A stretch of 64,000 bases of DNA from Pelomonas nitida (GTDB lineage: Bacteria > Pseudomonadota > Gammaproteobacteria > Burkholderiales > Burkholderiaceae_C): the NCBI RefSeq assembly GCF_043555975.1, contig NZ_JBIGIA010000013.1, positions 79,763 to 143,762 on the forward strand. The letters run 5' to 3'. The position numbers were made by a program, and so were the translations under genes. Positions within the stretch are counted from its first letter, which is position 1; each line of letters begins with the position of its first letter. The notes under the pieces are model-generated. The model saw nothing but the letters and a program-made list of their open reading frames with translations, ran no database searches and was not told the DNA's origin. Positions 8,789 through 16,707 of the stretch are shown here, piece after piece.

Positions 8789-9442
8789 GTGTGGCGGCAA
8801 GGGCACCGCTTGCGCAAATCAACGCTTTCGTACGCCGAGGCCGGCGTGGTCACGGCGATCTGCTTCGGCCTGTTCATCCTCGGGGCTTTCCAGGCGATGG
8901 GCGCCGGCTTCCCCGACGCGCAGTTCACCGACGCGGGTAATTTCAACCTGGTCGGGCTGGAGCTGGTGCTGGGTGCCTGTGCGCTGCTGTACCTGCACGG
9001 CCGCGGCTTCGACATCGGCGCGCTCTACCCGGCGCCGACCTGGTCGGGCAGCCTGCTCGGGTTGGGCGTGTGCGCGCTGTGCGTGGTGGTGGCCTCGGTG
9101 GCGATGGCGCTGTTCCACACGCCGGGGCCGGCGGAGATGGTGGACATCTCGTTCGCAGCCGTGTCCCCGGCATCGGCCGTGGCGCTGGCGGTGGTCAACG
9201 GCAGCTATGAGGAGATCTTCCTGCTAGGCGTGCTGGTGCGCGGCCTGCGCGGCTTCGGGCTGTCGGTCGCCGTGGGCCTGCCGCTGCTGGTGCGCGTGCT
9301 GTATCACGTCTACCAGGGGCCGCTGGGCGTCGTGTCGGTGGCGGCGGCCGGCCTCGTGATGACGCTCTCCTATGTCGCCACGGGGCGGCTCTGGCCCGCG
9401 GTGCTGGCCCACATGCTGCTCGACCTGCTGCCGATGGTCTGA
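8789..9442 (+). CDS. CPBP family intramembrane metalloprotease
   Basis: A 217-residue polytopic membrane protein with the ABI/CAAX-protease signature: the paired glutamates in GSYEEIFLLGVL, a second conserved box with RVLYHVYQG, and a C-terminal HMLLDL. These supply the glutamate and histidine ligands of the intramembrane active site. Bacterial members process or protect membrane peptides and bacteriocin-like peptides, but the substrate of this one is unknown. The start is a GTG at 8789 with GGGAGGT eight bases upstream. It lies 47 bp after the small membrane protein gene on the same strand. Confidence 0.82.
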   Translation: MWRQGHRLRKSTLSYAEAGVVTAICFGLFILGAFQAMGAGFPDAQFTDAGNFNLVGLELVLGACALLYLHGRGFDIGALYPAPTWSGSLLGLGVCALCVVVASVAMALFHTPGPAEMVDISFAAVSPASAVALAVVNGSYEEIFLLGVLVRGLRGFGLSVAVGLPLLVRVLYHVYQGPLGVVSVAAAGLVMTLSYVATGRLWPAVLAHMLLDLLPMV

Positions 9443-9457
9443 CCGGCGCGGCCAGCG

Positions 9458-9631
9458 TCAGGCCGGCGGGTCCTTCAGGCGGGTGCGCGACACGGCGGTC
9501 ATGATGCCGATGCCGGCCACGATGAGGCAGGCGATGGCCACATAGGTGGCGGCCAGGCCGGCGGCGAGCAGGGCCCAGGCGACGCCGCCCAGCAGCACCG
9601 CGAGACCAAAGATGTATAGGGCGAAGGACAT
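9458..9631 (-). CDS. Small two-helix membrane protein
   Basis: A 57-residue protein consisting of two hydrophobic segments (ALYIFGLAVLLGGVAWALL and TYVAIACLIVAGIGIMTAV) and a short basic tail. The ATG at 9631 has a GGAGA ribosome site seven bases upstream, which favours it as the real start. The longer upstream frame is Arg/Pro-rich and non-coding in character. Small proteins of this shape are widespread in betaproteobacteria and uncharacterised. It converges with the CPBP protease gene, 15 bp apart. Confidence 0.6.
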   Translation of the reverse strand: MSFALYIFGLAVLLGGVAWALLAAGLAATYVAIACLIVAGIGIMTAVSRTRLKDPPA

Positions 9632-9825
9632 GGGGTCTCCGAGAAAGTCGGGGTGAGTCGGTGTGTCGGTCACTCTAGGTCGCCCGTTCGCGCCGCCGGG
9701 TCGGACGGTGCGGTGGCGCGCCGTAGGCCCCGGCTGACCCGACACGCCGGTGCGTGCCGTCACCGGCCGCCGCCGGGCCCGGCTACCGTGGCGGCCCTGC
9801 ATTGCTGAACCTGGAGGAGGCGGTC

Positions 9826-10311
9826 ATGGTCCGCAAATCAATGGCTGCCCAGGCCGTCGCGCTGGCGATCTGCCTGGGACTGACGTTCGCGGCGGCGGCG
9901 TTGGGCGCGGTGGCGTCGGCCGCAGCGCCGGCGTTCTACGCGCAACTCGACCAGCCGGCCTGGGCGCCGCCACCGTCGGTGTTCGGGCCGGTGTGGTCGG
10001 TGCTGTACCTGATGATGGGCATTGCGGCCTGGCTGGCGTGGCGTGCGCAGGCGCCGCGCCGCGTGCTGGCGCTGTATGCGGGGCAACTGGCCGTCAATGC
10101 GCTGTGGTCGTGGTTGTTCTTCGGCTGGCATCTCGGCGCGCTGGCGCTGGCCGACGTGCTGCTGCTGTGGGCGCTCATCGCCGCGACGGCCGCCGCCTTC
10201 TGGCGCGTGAACCGCCTGGCCGGCGCGTTGCTGCTGCCCTACCTGGCCTGGGTCAGTTTCGCGACGGCGCTGAACGCCGTGCTGTGGCTGCGCAACCCAG
10301 GCTTGCTGTAG
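9826..10311 (+). CDS. tspO: TspO/MBR family tryptophan-rich sensory protein
   Basis: A 161-residue membrane protein with five predicted helices and the conserved aromatic boxes of TspO: QPAWAPPPSVFGPVWSVLY in the first third, then ALWSWLFFGWH and a C-terminal WVSFATALNAVLW. TspO proteins bind porphyrins and related tetrapyrroles in the membrane and affect stress and photosynthesis gene control in relatives such as Rhodobacter. The ATG at 9826 is preceded by a strong GGAGGAGG. It stands alone between the small membrane protein and tsaB. Heme genes occur in the window (hemB, hemJ) but far away. Confidence 0.9.
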   Translation: MVRKSMAAQAVALAICLGLTFAAAALGAVASAAAPAFYAQLDQPAWAPPPSVFGPVWSVLYLMMGIAAWLAWRAQAPRRVLALYAGQLAVNALWSWLFFGWHLGALALADVLLLWALIAATAAAFWRVNRLAGALLLPYLAWVSFATALNAVLWLRNPGLL

Positions 10312-10400
10312 CGCACGGGGCGGGCGCGGTACGGGTATCGGGGGGATGCGGGCGCCTGCTGGTCGGCTGGCCGACAGGCGGCGTCACCTAAACTTCCCAG

Positions 10401-11090
10401 ATGCCGCATTTGCTCGCCCTCGACAGCTCCACCGACACGATGGCCCTGGCCCTCGTGACGCCCGGGCAGACGATGGTTTTCGAGGCCGCCGGCGGCGCCC
10501 AGGCGTCGGCGCGGCTGGTGCCGGAGGTGCAGGCGCTGCTGGCGCGTGCCGGCCTGCGCATGGCGCAGCTGGACGCCATCGCCTTCGGCCAGGGGCCGGG
10601 TGCCTTCACCGGCCTGCGCACCGCCTGTGCAGCGGCCCAGGGCCTGGCCTTCGGGCTGGGCAAGCCGGTGCTGGCCATCGACAGCCTGATGCTGGTGGCC
10701 GAAGACGCGCGCGGCCAGGGTGCCGGCGACGACGTCTGGGTCGCCATGGACGCCCGCATCGGCGAGATCTACGCCGCGCATTACCGCTGGGGCGACGGCG
10801 CGTGGTCGGTCGTCGACGCGCCGGCCCTGTATGCGCCCGCCGCGCTGCTCGCCCGCTGGGGCCGGCCGGCCGCCGTGGCCGGTACCGCGCTGACCGCCTA
10901 TGCCGGCGCCCTGGGTGAGCTGGCCAACGCCTGGCCGCAGGCCCGCTCGCGCGCGGCCGCGCTGGCGGCGCTGGCCTCGGCCGCGTGGGAGCGCGGTGAA
11001 ACGCTCGACGCAGCGCAGGCGCTGCCCGTCTATGTGCGCGACAAGGTCGCGCTGACGACGGCCGAGCGCGAGCAGAAGGTGGCGTCTTGA
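10401..11090 (+). CDS. tsaB: tRNA threonylcarbamoyladenosine biosynthesis protein TsaB
   Basis: A 229-residue ASKHA-fold protein. The N-terminus LLALDSSTDTMALAL is the typical phosphate-1 loop, and the QGPGAFTGLRTACAAAQGLA block is diagnostic for TsaB. With TsaD and TsaE it makes the t6A modification at position 37 of ANN-decoding tRNAs. The gene overlaps rimI by TTGA, the standard tsaB-rimI arrangement in proteobacteria, so translation is coupled. tsaC, tsaD and tsaE are not in the window, as is usual. Confidence 0.95.
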   Translation: MPHLLALDSSTDTMALALVTPGQTMVFEAAGGAQASARLVPEVQALLARAGLRMAQLDAIAFGQGPGAFTGLRTACAAAQGLAFGLGKPVLAIDSLMLVAEDARGQGAGDDVWVAMDARIGEIYAAHYRWGDGAWSVVDAPALYAPAALLARWGRPAAVAGTALTAYAGALGELANAWPQARSRAAALAALASAAWERGETLDAAQALPVYVRDKVALTTAEREQKVAS

Positions 11091-11626
11091 GCGCCTTGCT
11101 GGACCGCACGCCGCCGCCCTGGGACGCCGCCGACATGCGCGTGCCCGACCTGACCGAGGTCATGGCGGTCGAGCGCCAGAGCTACCCGGTGCCCTGGACG
11201 CATGGCAACTTTGTCGACTCGCTGGCCGCCGGCTACCCGGCCGAGGTGCTGCGCGGCCCGGCCCACGCCGGCTTGAGCCCCTTGGGCGACGGCCAGGGCG
11301 CAGCGCGGCCCTGGGGCCACCCGGAGCTGCTGGGCTACTGGGTGGCGATGCCCGGCGTTGACGAAATGCACCTGCTCAACATCACCGTGGCGCCGGCCTG
11401 GCAGGGGCGGGGGCTTGCCGTCGCCATGCTGGACCGGCTCGTCGCGTTGTGCCGGGCCCGCGCGCTGCAGCAGCTGTGGCTGGAGGTGCGCGTCAGCAAC
11501 GAGCGCGCGCGCCAGGTGTACCGCCGCTACGGCTTTGCCGAGGTGGGGCGTCGGCGGGCTTACTACCCCGTGCAGCAGGGGCCGCGTGAAGACGCCGTGC
11601 TGATGAGCCTGGGTGTGGCGGTCTGA
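11087..11626 (+). CDS. rimI: Ribosomal protein bS18/uS-type N-alanine acetyltransferase RimI
   Basis: A 179-residue GNAT acetyltransferase. The acetyl-CoA-binding motif is seen in LNITVAPAWQGRGLAVAMLDRL, followed by LWLEVRVSNERARQVYRRYGF, both characteristic of RimI, which acetylates the N-terminus of ribosomal protein S18. The start is a TTG that overlaps the tsaB stop (TTGA at 11087-11090). A Gly/Pro-rich insertion of some 25 residues (about 59-85) makes it longer than the E. coli enzyme. It is followed by a 278-bp structured non-coding stretch before the uracil-DNA glycosylase-like gene. Confidence 0.93.
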   Translation: MSALLDRTPPPWDAADMRVPDLTEVMAVERQSYPVPWTHGNFVDSLAAGYPAEVLRGPAHAGLSPLGDGQGAARPWGHPELLGYWVAMPGVDEMHLLNITVAPAWQGRGLAVAMLDRLVALCRARALQQLWLEVRVSNERARQVYRRYGFAEVGRRRAYYPVQQGPREDAVLMSLGVAV

Positions 11627-11683
11627 AGTGAAAGTGAACCCCTCGCCCGGTCTCGCCCCGGCTGAACGCCGGCAAGCCCAGTC

Positions 11684-11845
11684 GGTCTTGCAGACCACGC
11701 AGCCGGCAGAGCGGCTGCCCCTCGGCAGGCACGACGAGTCCTCAGGACTCGCCGTGTCCGGCCTCGGCCCCCAAGGGGACGGCGATGCTTGCGGCATTGA
11801 GCCGCAAGCACATCGCCCAACGGGCCGGCTTGGGGCGGCCCGGCG
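11684..11845. repeat. Structured intergenic repeat between rimI and udg
   Basis: Three hairpins can be read in the 278-bp gap after rimI: GGTCT/AGACC at 11684-11696; an eight-base stem CGAGTCCT/AGGACTCG at 11735-11751 that extends past one mismatch to 11730-11756; and a 15-bp stem with a two-base bulge at 11781-11817 (GGCGATG + CTTGCGGC against its complement around an ATTGA loop). Just after, 11828-11845 carries an 18-base word (GCTTGGGGCGGCCCGGCG) that recurs exactly, inverted, in the ruvB-ruvA gap. That recurrence suggests an interspersed, REP-like intergenic repeat family. No coding potential is seen. Confidence 0.55.
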
Positions 11846-11904
11846 CTCGGCCCGAAAACACTTTCATGCGTCGCGCGTGGTGCGCTGCGTCACGGATAGC
11901 TGAT

Positions 11905-12735
11905 ATGAGCTGGGACGATCGCCAACGGGCCATGCTGGCCGAGATGGGTTATCGGCTGCCCGCGCGGGCGGCCGAGGTGGCCGCGCCCGATGCCCTGGCG
12001 CTGCCGGATGCCGAGCCGGCCCCGGTGGCCGTGGCCGAACGGGTGACGGAACGGGTGATGGAGCGCGTGGTCGAGCGCTCGCCAGCGCCCGTGGCCCCGC
12101 CGGCGCCGGCCCCCATGCTCGCGGCCGAGGCCTTGCGCGCGGTGATGCCGTCGCCCGCCGGCTTCGCCGATCTGGATGCGCCGGCACTGCGCGCCGCGGT
12201 GGCGGGCTGCCGGGCGTGCGGGCTGTGCGAGCAGCGCCGCCATGCGGTGTACGGCAGCGGCGCCGAGGTGCAGGCCGACTGGCTGGTGGTCACCGACCCG
12301 CCGGATGCCGACGACGACGCGGCGGGGCTGGCGCTGGGCGGCGATGCCGGCCGGCTGCTGGACCGCATGCTGGCGGCGGCCGGTCAGTCGCGCCTGGGCG
12401 ACGCGCCGACGGTGTTCGTGACGCCGCTGGTCAAGTGTCGCCCGCCGCGTGGCCGCGCGCCGCAGCCGGCGGAGCTGGACGCCTGCGGCGCCGTGCTGGC
12501 CCGTCAGGTCGAGCTGCTGCGCCCGCGCCTGGTGCTGGCCATGGGGCTGCAGGCCGCGCGCCGCCTCACGGGCCTGACCGAGCCGCTGGGGCGCCTGCGC
12601 GGGCGCGCTCATTCGTGGGGTGGCCTGCCCGTGGTGGTCACCTACCATCCGGCCTATCTCCTGCGTTCGCCCGCCGACAAGGCCGGCGCCTGGGACGACC
12701 TCTGCCTGGCCCGCCGGACGATGCCCGCTTCGTGA
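11905..12735 (+). CDS. Divergent family-4-like uracil-DNA glycosylase
   Basis: A 276-residue protein. A Pro/Val/Glu-rich leader (about residues 25-75) precedes a UDG-superfamily domain. The four cysteines expected to hold the 4Fe-4S cluster are present (C105 and C108 in CRACGLC, C178 in VKCRPP, C194), and so is the C-terminal box TYHPAYLLR. However, the catalytic motif A, normally GEAPG followed by GxPFVGxAG, reads VTDPPDADD and then GLALGGDAGRLLD, and the usual Asn after KCRPP is lacking. The fold is clear; ordinary uracil excision is less certain. The position after tsaB-rimI matches the udg gene of betaproteobacteria. Its stop overlaps the next gene (GTGA). Confidence 0.8.
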   Translation: MSWDDRQRAMLAEMGYRLPARAAEVAAPDALALPDAEPAPVAVAERVTERVMERVVERSPAPVAPPAPAPMLAAEALRAVMPSPAGFADLDAPALRAAVAGCRACGLCEQRRHAVYGSGAEVQADWLVVTDPPDADDDAAGLALGGDAGRLLDRMLAAAGQSRLGDAPTVFVTPLVKCRPPRGRAPQPAELDACGAVLARQVELLRPRLVLAMGLQAARRLTGLTEPLGRLRGRAHSWGGLPVVVTYHPAYLLRSPADKAGAWDDLCLARRTMPAS

Positions 12736-14807
12736 ACGCTCCCACCGAACTCGACCTTGAACAACAGGCGCTGGACGCCGCGCGCTTTCGCATGCTGGCC
12801 GACCATGTGCCGGCGTGGATCGCGCTGTACGGCGCGGCCGACCACCGCTGCCAGTTCGCCAACCGGGGCTACGCCGAGGCCTTCGGGCTGACGCAGGCGT
12901 CCATCGTCGGCAAGCATTTCAGCGAGATCGTCGGCATGGCCGGCTACGAGCAGGTGCGGCCGCAGGTGGAGCAGCTGGTGCGCGAGCTCACGCCCGTGGT
13001 CTACGAGCGCACGCTGCTGCAGCCGGGCGGCGACGAGGCCTGCCTGGAAATCCACCTGATCCCGCAGTTCGACGATGCGCAGGTGCTGCGGGGCAGCTGG
13101 GTGCTGGTCTACGACATCACGCGCCACCGCCGGGCCGAGCGCCGGCTGCGCGAGTCCGAGGCGCGGCTGGACAAGTTCATGCAGGCGTCCGTGGAGGGCA
13201 TCCTCTTCCACCGCGACGGCTACATGACCGACGTGAACCAGCCGCTGTGCGAGATGACCGGCTGGCCGGCGGCCGAGCTGATCGGCCAGCATGTGCTGTC
13301 TTATGTGACCGAGGACGAGCTGCCCAAGGTGCGCGACGTCATGTTGCAGAACGACGAGCTGCATTACCAGACCGTCATCCAGCATCGCAGCGGCGCGCGC
13401 GTGCCGGTCGAGCTGATCCTGCGCACCGTCGAGCGCGACGGCGAGCAGCTGCGCATGGCCGTCGTGCGCGACATCAGCGACCGCCTCGCCAACGAGGCGC
13501 GCATCCAGCACCTGGCCCATCACGATCCGCTGACCGGCCTGCTCAACCGGGCGGCCTTCATGGAGCGCATGGACGCGCAGCTCGAGCAGGCCCGCCACAG
13601 CGGCCGCATGCTGGCGCTGCTGTTCATCGACCTGGACAACTTCAAGCGCGTCAACGATTCGCTGGGTCATCTGGAGGGTGACAAGGTCCTGACGACCGTC
13701 TCCGAGCGCCTGGTGGCCGCGCTGCGCGACAGCGACCTGATTGGCCGCTTCGGGGGCGACGAGTTCATCGTGCTGCTCGACGACCTGGACAGCCGCGCCG
13801 ACATCCTCGTCGTGCTGCAGGCGCTGCTGGACATCGTGGAAGTGCCGGTGCGTGCCGACGGCCGGGCGCTGTCCGTCACGCCGTCCATCGGCGTGGCCGT
13901 GTTTCCCGACGACGGCCGGCAGGCTGACGAACTCATCCAGCACGCCGACACGGCCATGTACCAGGCCAAGGCGCGCGGCCGGGCCACCTACCAGTTCTTC
14001 GAGCCGGCGCTGGCCGCGACGGCCTATGCCGACCTCGTGCTCGAAGCCGAGCTGGCCCAGGGCCTGACGCGCCGCGAGTTCGAGCTCTTCTTCCAGCCCC
14101 AGGTCGACGCGGTGACCGGCCAGCTGACGGGCGCCGAGGCGTTGCTGCGCTGGCGCCACCCGCAGCGCGGCCTGCTGGGCCCGGACGCCTTCATCTTCGT
14201 CGCCGAGCGGCACCGCCTCATGCTCGATCTGGGCGAATGGGTGCTCGCCGAGGCGGCCCGCACGGCGCGCCGCTGGCGCGAGCAGGGCGTCACGGCCGGG
14301 CGTGAGCCCATGCGCATCGCCGTCAACCTGTCGCGCATGCAGTTCAACCTGCAGGGCTTTGCCGACACGGTGCGGCGCGTGCTCGACGAGGCCGGCGCCC
14401 AGGGCGAGTGGCTGGAGCTGGAACTGACCGAGCGCATGCTGATGGACGACATCGCCCACGCGCCGGCCACGCTGGCCCAGCTGCGCGCGCTGGGGCTGAC
14501 GGTGTCGGTCGACGACTTCGGCACCGGCTACACCTCGCTGGCTCACCTGACCGAGCTGCCGCTGGACAAGCTCAAGATCGACCAGGGCTTCGTCGCGCGG
14601 CTGCCCGACGACGTCGGCGCGCAGGCCATCACGCGGGCCATCGTGCAGATGGCCCTCGGGCTGGGCCTGATCGTCACGGCCGAAGGCGTGCGCACGTCGG
14701 CACAGCTGCAGCTGCTGGCCGGCTGGGGCTGCCAGCAGCTGCAGGGCGAGCTGGTGGGGCTGCCGATGCCGCTGAACGAATTCGAATCCTGGGTGCGCGC
14801 GCGATGA
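12732..14807 (+). CDS. PAS-PAS-GGDEF-EAL cyclic-di-GMP signalling protein
   Basis: A 691-residue cytoplasmic protein with two PAS sensor domains (about 15-135 and 140-260), a diguanylate cyclase domain (about 265-430) and an EAL phosphodiesterase domain (about 440-690). The GGDEF motif is intact near residue 340, and RDSD upstream forms an RxxD product-inhibition site. In the EAL domain GAEALLRW, ELTERMLMDD, DDFGTGYTSL and the KIDQGF lysine are all present. Both activities are therefore possible and the net effect on c-di-GMP cannot be read from sequence. No membrane segments are visible. The GTG start overlaps the glycosylase stop, so it is translated from the same message. Confidence 0.93.
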   Translation: MNAPTELDLEQQALDAARFRMLADHVPAWIALYGAADHRCQFANRGYAEAFGLTQASIVGKHFSEIVGMAGYEQVRPQVEQLVRELTPVVYERTLLQPGGDEACLEIHLIPQFDDAQVLRGSWVLVYDITRHRRAERRLRESEARLDKFMQASVEGILFHRDGYMTDVNQPLCEMTGWPAAELIGQHVLSYVTEDELPKVRDVMLQNDELHYQTVIQHRSGARVPVELILRTVERDGEQLRMAVVRDISDRLANEARIQHLAHHDPLTGLLNRAAFMERMDAQLEQARHSGRMLALLFIDLDNFKRVNDSLGHLEGDKVLTTVSERLVAALRDSDLIGRFGGDEFIVLLDDLDSRADILVVLQALLDIVEVPVRADGRALSVTPSIGVAVFPDDGRQADELIQHADTAMYQAKARGRATYQFFEPALAATAYADLVLEAELAQGLTRREFELFFQPQVDAVTGQLTGAEALLRWRHPQRGLLGPDAFIFVAERHRLMLDLGEWVLAEAARTARRWREQGVTAGREPMRIAVNLSRMQFNLQGFADTVRRVLDEAGAQGEWLELELTERMLMDDIAHAPATLAQLRALGLTVSVDDFGTGYTSLAHLTELPLDKLKIDQGFVARLPDDVGAQAITRAIVQMALGLGLIVTAEGVRTSAQLQLLAGWGCQQLQGELVGLPMPLNEFESWVRAR

Positions 14808-14850
14808 CGTCGCGCGCCCGAGCGCTCCGTGGGAGCGCGAGGCTGCAGAC

Positions 14851-15942
14851 ATGACACTTTCCGACAAGATCCACGCCGAAATCGCCGACGCGGGCGGCTG
14901 GCTGCCGTTCGACCGCTTCATGTCGCTGGCGCTGTACGCGCCCGGGCTGGGTTATTACGCCGGCGGGCGGCGCAAGTTCGGCAGGCTGCCCAGCGAGGGG
15001 TCGGACTTTGTCACCGCGCCCGAAATGTCCGCGCTGTTCGGCCGCGCGCTGGCCCGGCAGGTGGCGCAGGCGATGGCCGCCAGCGGCTGCCGCGAGGTCA
15101 TGGAGTTCGGCGCCGGTTCCGGCGCGCTGGCGGCGCACCTCATCGCCGAACTCGACACGCTCGGCGCCGGCCTCGTGCGCTACCGCATCGTCGAGTTGTC
15201 GGCCGAGCTGCGCGAACGCCAGCGTGAGCGCCTCGCGCCGTTCATGGGCGAGACGGGCGACCGCGTCGAGTGGCTCGACACGCTGCCCGACGCGATCGAG
15301 GCGGTCGTCGTCGGCAACGAGGTGCTCGATGCGATGCCGGTGCAGCTGATCGCCTTCGACGGCCAGGTCTGGCGTGAGCGCGGCGTGGTCACGGCCGGCG
15401 CCGGCTTTGCGTTCGATGACCGCGACAGCCCGCTGCGCCCGCCACTGGACACCGGCTTCGTGCCCGGCACCGTCACCGAGATCCATGCGCAGGCCGAAGC
15501 GTTCACGCGCACGCTCGCCCAGCGGCTGCAGCGCGGCGCGGCCTTCTTCATCGACTACGGCTTTCCCGAGGCGGAGTACTACCACCCGCAGCGCCGCGGC
15601 GGCACGCTGATGTGCCACCAGGCCCACCTGGCCGATGCCGATCCGCTCGTCGCCGTGGGCGACAAGGACATCACCGCCCACGTCAACTTCACCGGCATCG
15701 CGCTGGCCGGCCAGGACGCGGGCCTGGTCGTGCTGGGCTACACCAGCCAGGCCAATTTCCTGCTGAACTGCGGCATCGCCGAGCTGCTGGGTGAGGCGTC
15801 GCTGAGCGAGCGCGCCATGGCCCACCGGCTGCTGGCCGAGCACGAGATGGGCGAGCTGTTCAAGGTCATCGGCTTCGCGCCGCAGCACGCGCCGCTCGAC
15901 GCCATCGGCTTCCAGCGCGGCGATCGGTCACACAGGCTGTAG
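14851..15942 (+). CDS. MidA/NDUFAF7-like SAM-dependent methyltransferase
   Basis: A 363-residue protein of the DUF185 family. The N-terminal signature WLPFDRFMSLALYAPGLGYY and the SAM-binding loop EFGAGSGALAAHL are plain, as are VVVGNEVLDAMPVQL and FFIDYGFPEAEYY. The mitochondrial relative NDUFAF7 methylates an arginine of a respiratory complex I subunit; bacterial substrates are not firmly known. It follows the c-di-GMP protein by 43 bp on the same strand. The ATG at 14851 gives the standard N-terminus of the family. Confidence 0.88.
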   Translation: MTLSDKIHAEIADAGGWLPFDRFMSLALYAPGLGYYAGGRRKFGRLPSEGSDFVTAPEMSALFGRALARQVAQAMAASGCREVMEFGAGSGALAAHLIAELDTLGAGLVRYRIVELSAELRERQRERLAPFMGETGDRVEWLDTLPDAIEAVVVGNEVLDAMPVQLIAFDGQVWRERGVVTAGAGFAFDDRDSPLRPPLDTGFVPGTVTEIHAQAEAFTRTLAQRLQRGAAFFIDYGFPEAEYYHPQRRGGTLMCHQAHLADADPLVAVGDKDITAHVNFTGIALAGQDAGLVVLGYTSQANFLLNCGIAELLGEASLSERAMAHRLLAEHEMGELFKVIGFAPQHAPLDAIGFQRGDRSHRL

Positions 15943-15993
15943 CCCGCAGCTCCCGCGGCGGGCGGTTCGGCAGCGGCCCGCAGGCCGCCACCC

Positions 15994-16428
15994 TCACCAG
16001 CTGCCGACGTTGGGCATCGACACCCAGGGCTCGGCCGGCGCCAGCGCGGGGCCGTGCTGCAGCAGCTCCACCGAAATGCCGTCGGGCGAGCGCACGAAGG
16101 CCATGCGGCCGTCGCGCGGCGGGCGGTTGATCGTCACGCCGTGGTCGGCGAGCTTCTGGCAGGCGGCGTAGATGTCGGCCACCGCATAGGCCAGGTGGCC
16201 GAAGTTGCGGCCGCCGGTGTAGACCTCGACCTCGCCGTTGGCGTCGGGCCAGTTGTAGGTCAGCTCGACTTGCGCGTCCTCGTCGCCCGGGGCCGCGAGG
16301 TAGACGAGCGTGAAGCGGCCGGCCTCGTGCTCGGAGCGCTTGACCTCGACGAGGCCCAGCGCGTCGCGGTAGAACTTCAGCGACGCGTCGAGGTCGTGAA
16401 CGCGAACCATGGTGTGCAGGTATTTCAT
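15994..16428 (-). CDS. gloA: Lactoylglutathione lyase (glyoxalase I)
   Basis: A 144-residue vicinal-oxygen-chelate enzyme that turns the methylglyoxal-glutathione hemithioacetal into S-lactoylglutathione. The four metal ligands fall in their usual places: His5 in MKYLHTMVRV, a Glu in AQVELTYNW, a His in FGHLAYAV and a Glu in ISVELLQ. The first domain begins HDLDASLKFYRDALG. The start at 16428 gives the standard N-terminus; 60 further upstream codons in frame are low-complexity and were dropped. It converges with the methyltransferase gene. The 279-bp gap upstream holds only a short palindrome, GCAAGCG-T-CGCTTGC at 16619-16633. Confidence 0.93.
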   Translation of the reverse strand: MKYLHTMVRVHDLDASLKFYRDALGLVEVKRSEHEAGRFTLVYLAAPGDEDAQVELTYNWPDANGEVEVYTGGRNFGHLAYAVADIYAACQKLADHGVTINRPPRDGRMAFVRSPDGISVELLQHGPALAPAEPWVSMPNVGSW

Positions 16429-16707
16429 AGGGCCGATTTTCGCCGCGCCCCGACGTTCGTCGCGTGGCTGGGGTTGCTGCGTGCAGCTCCCGGCGCCGGC
16501 GGCAACGTTGCGCGGCAATGCCTGTCTCGTAAGCGTCTGTTTTCTAGGGGTCGGGCTGGCCCCGTTTGGCGTCGGGTCGGCGCGCGACATGGCCGATTCC
16601 GGGCGCACAAGTGCTTACGCAAGCGTCGCTTGCTTACGGCGCCCGGTAGCGATTCCTAGAGGATCCGCCTCCCGCAACCGCGCCGGTCCGGCGCAGGAGA
16701 CATCCTC

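Noticed and set aside
12654..14921. Very long open frame (755 codons) antisense to the GGDEF/EAL gene
   Set aside because: High-GC DNA opens the antisense frame. The sense protein has complete domains, and the antisense product is His/Gln/Arg-rich with no recognisable fold.
16619..16633. GCAAGCG-T-CGCTTGC palindrome before the metalloprotease gene as an operator
   Set aside because: A single short palindrome with no regulator gene nearby and no second copy; too little to claim.
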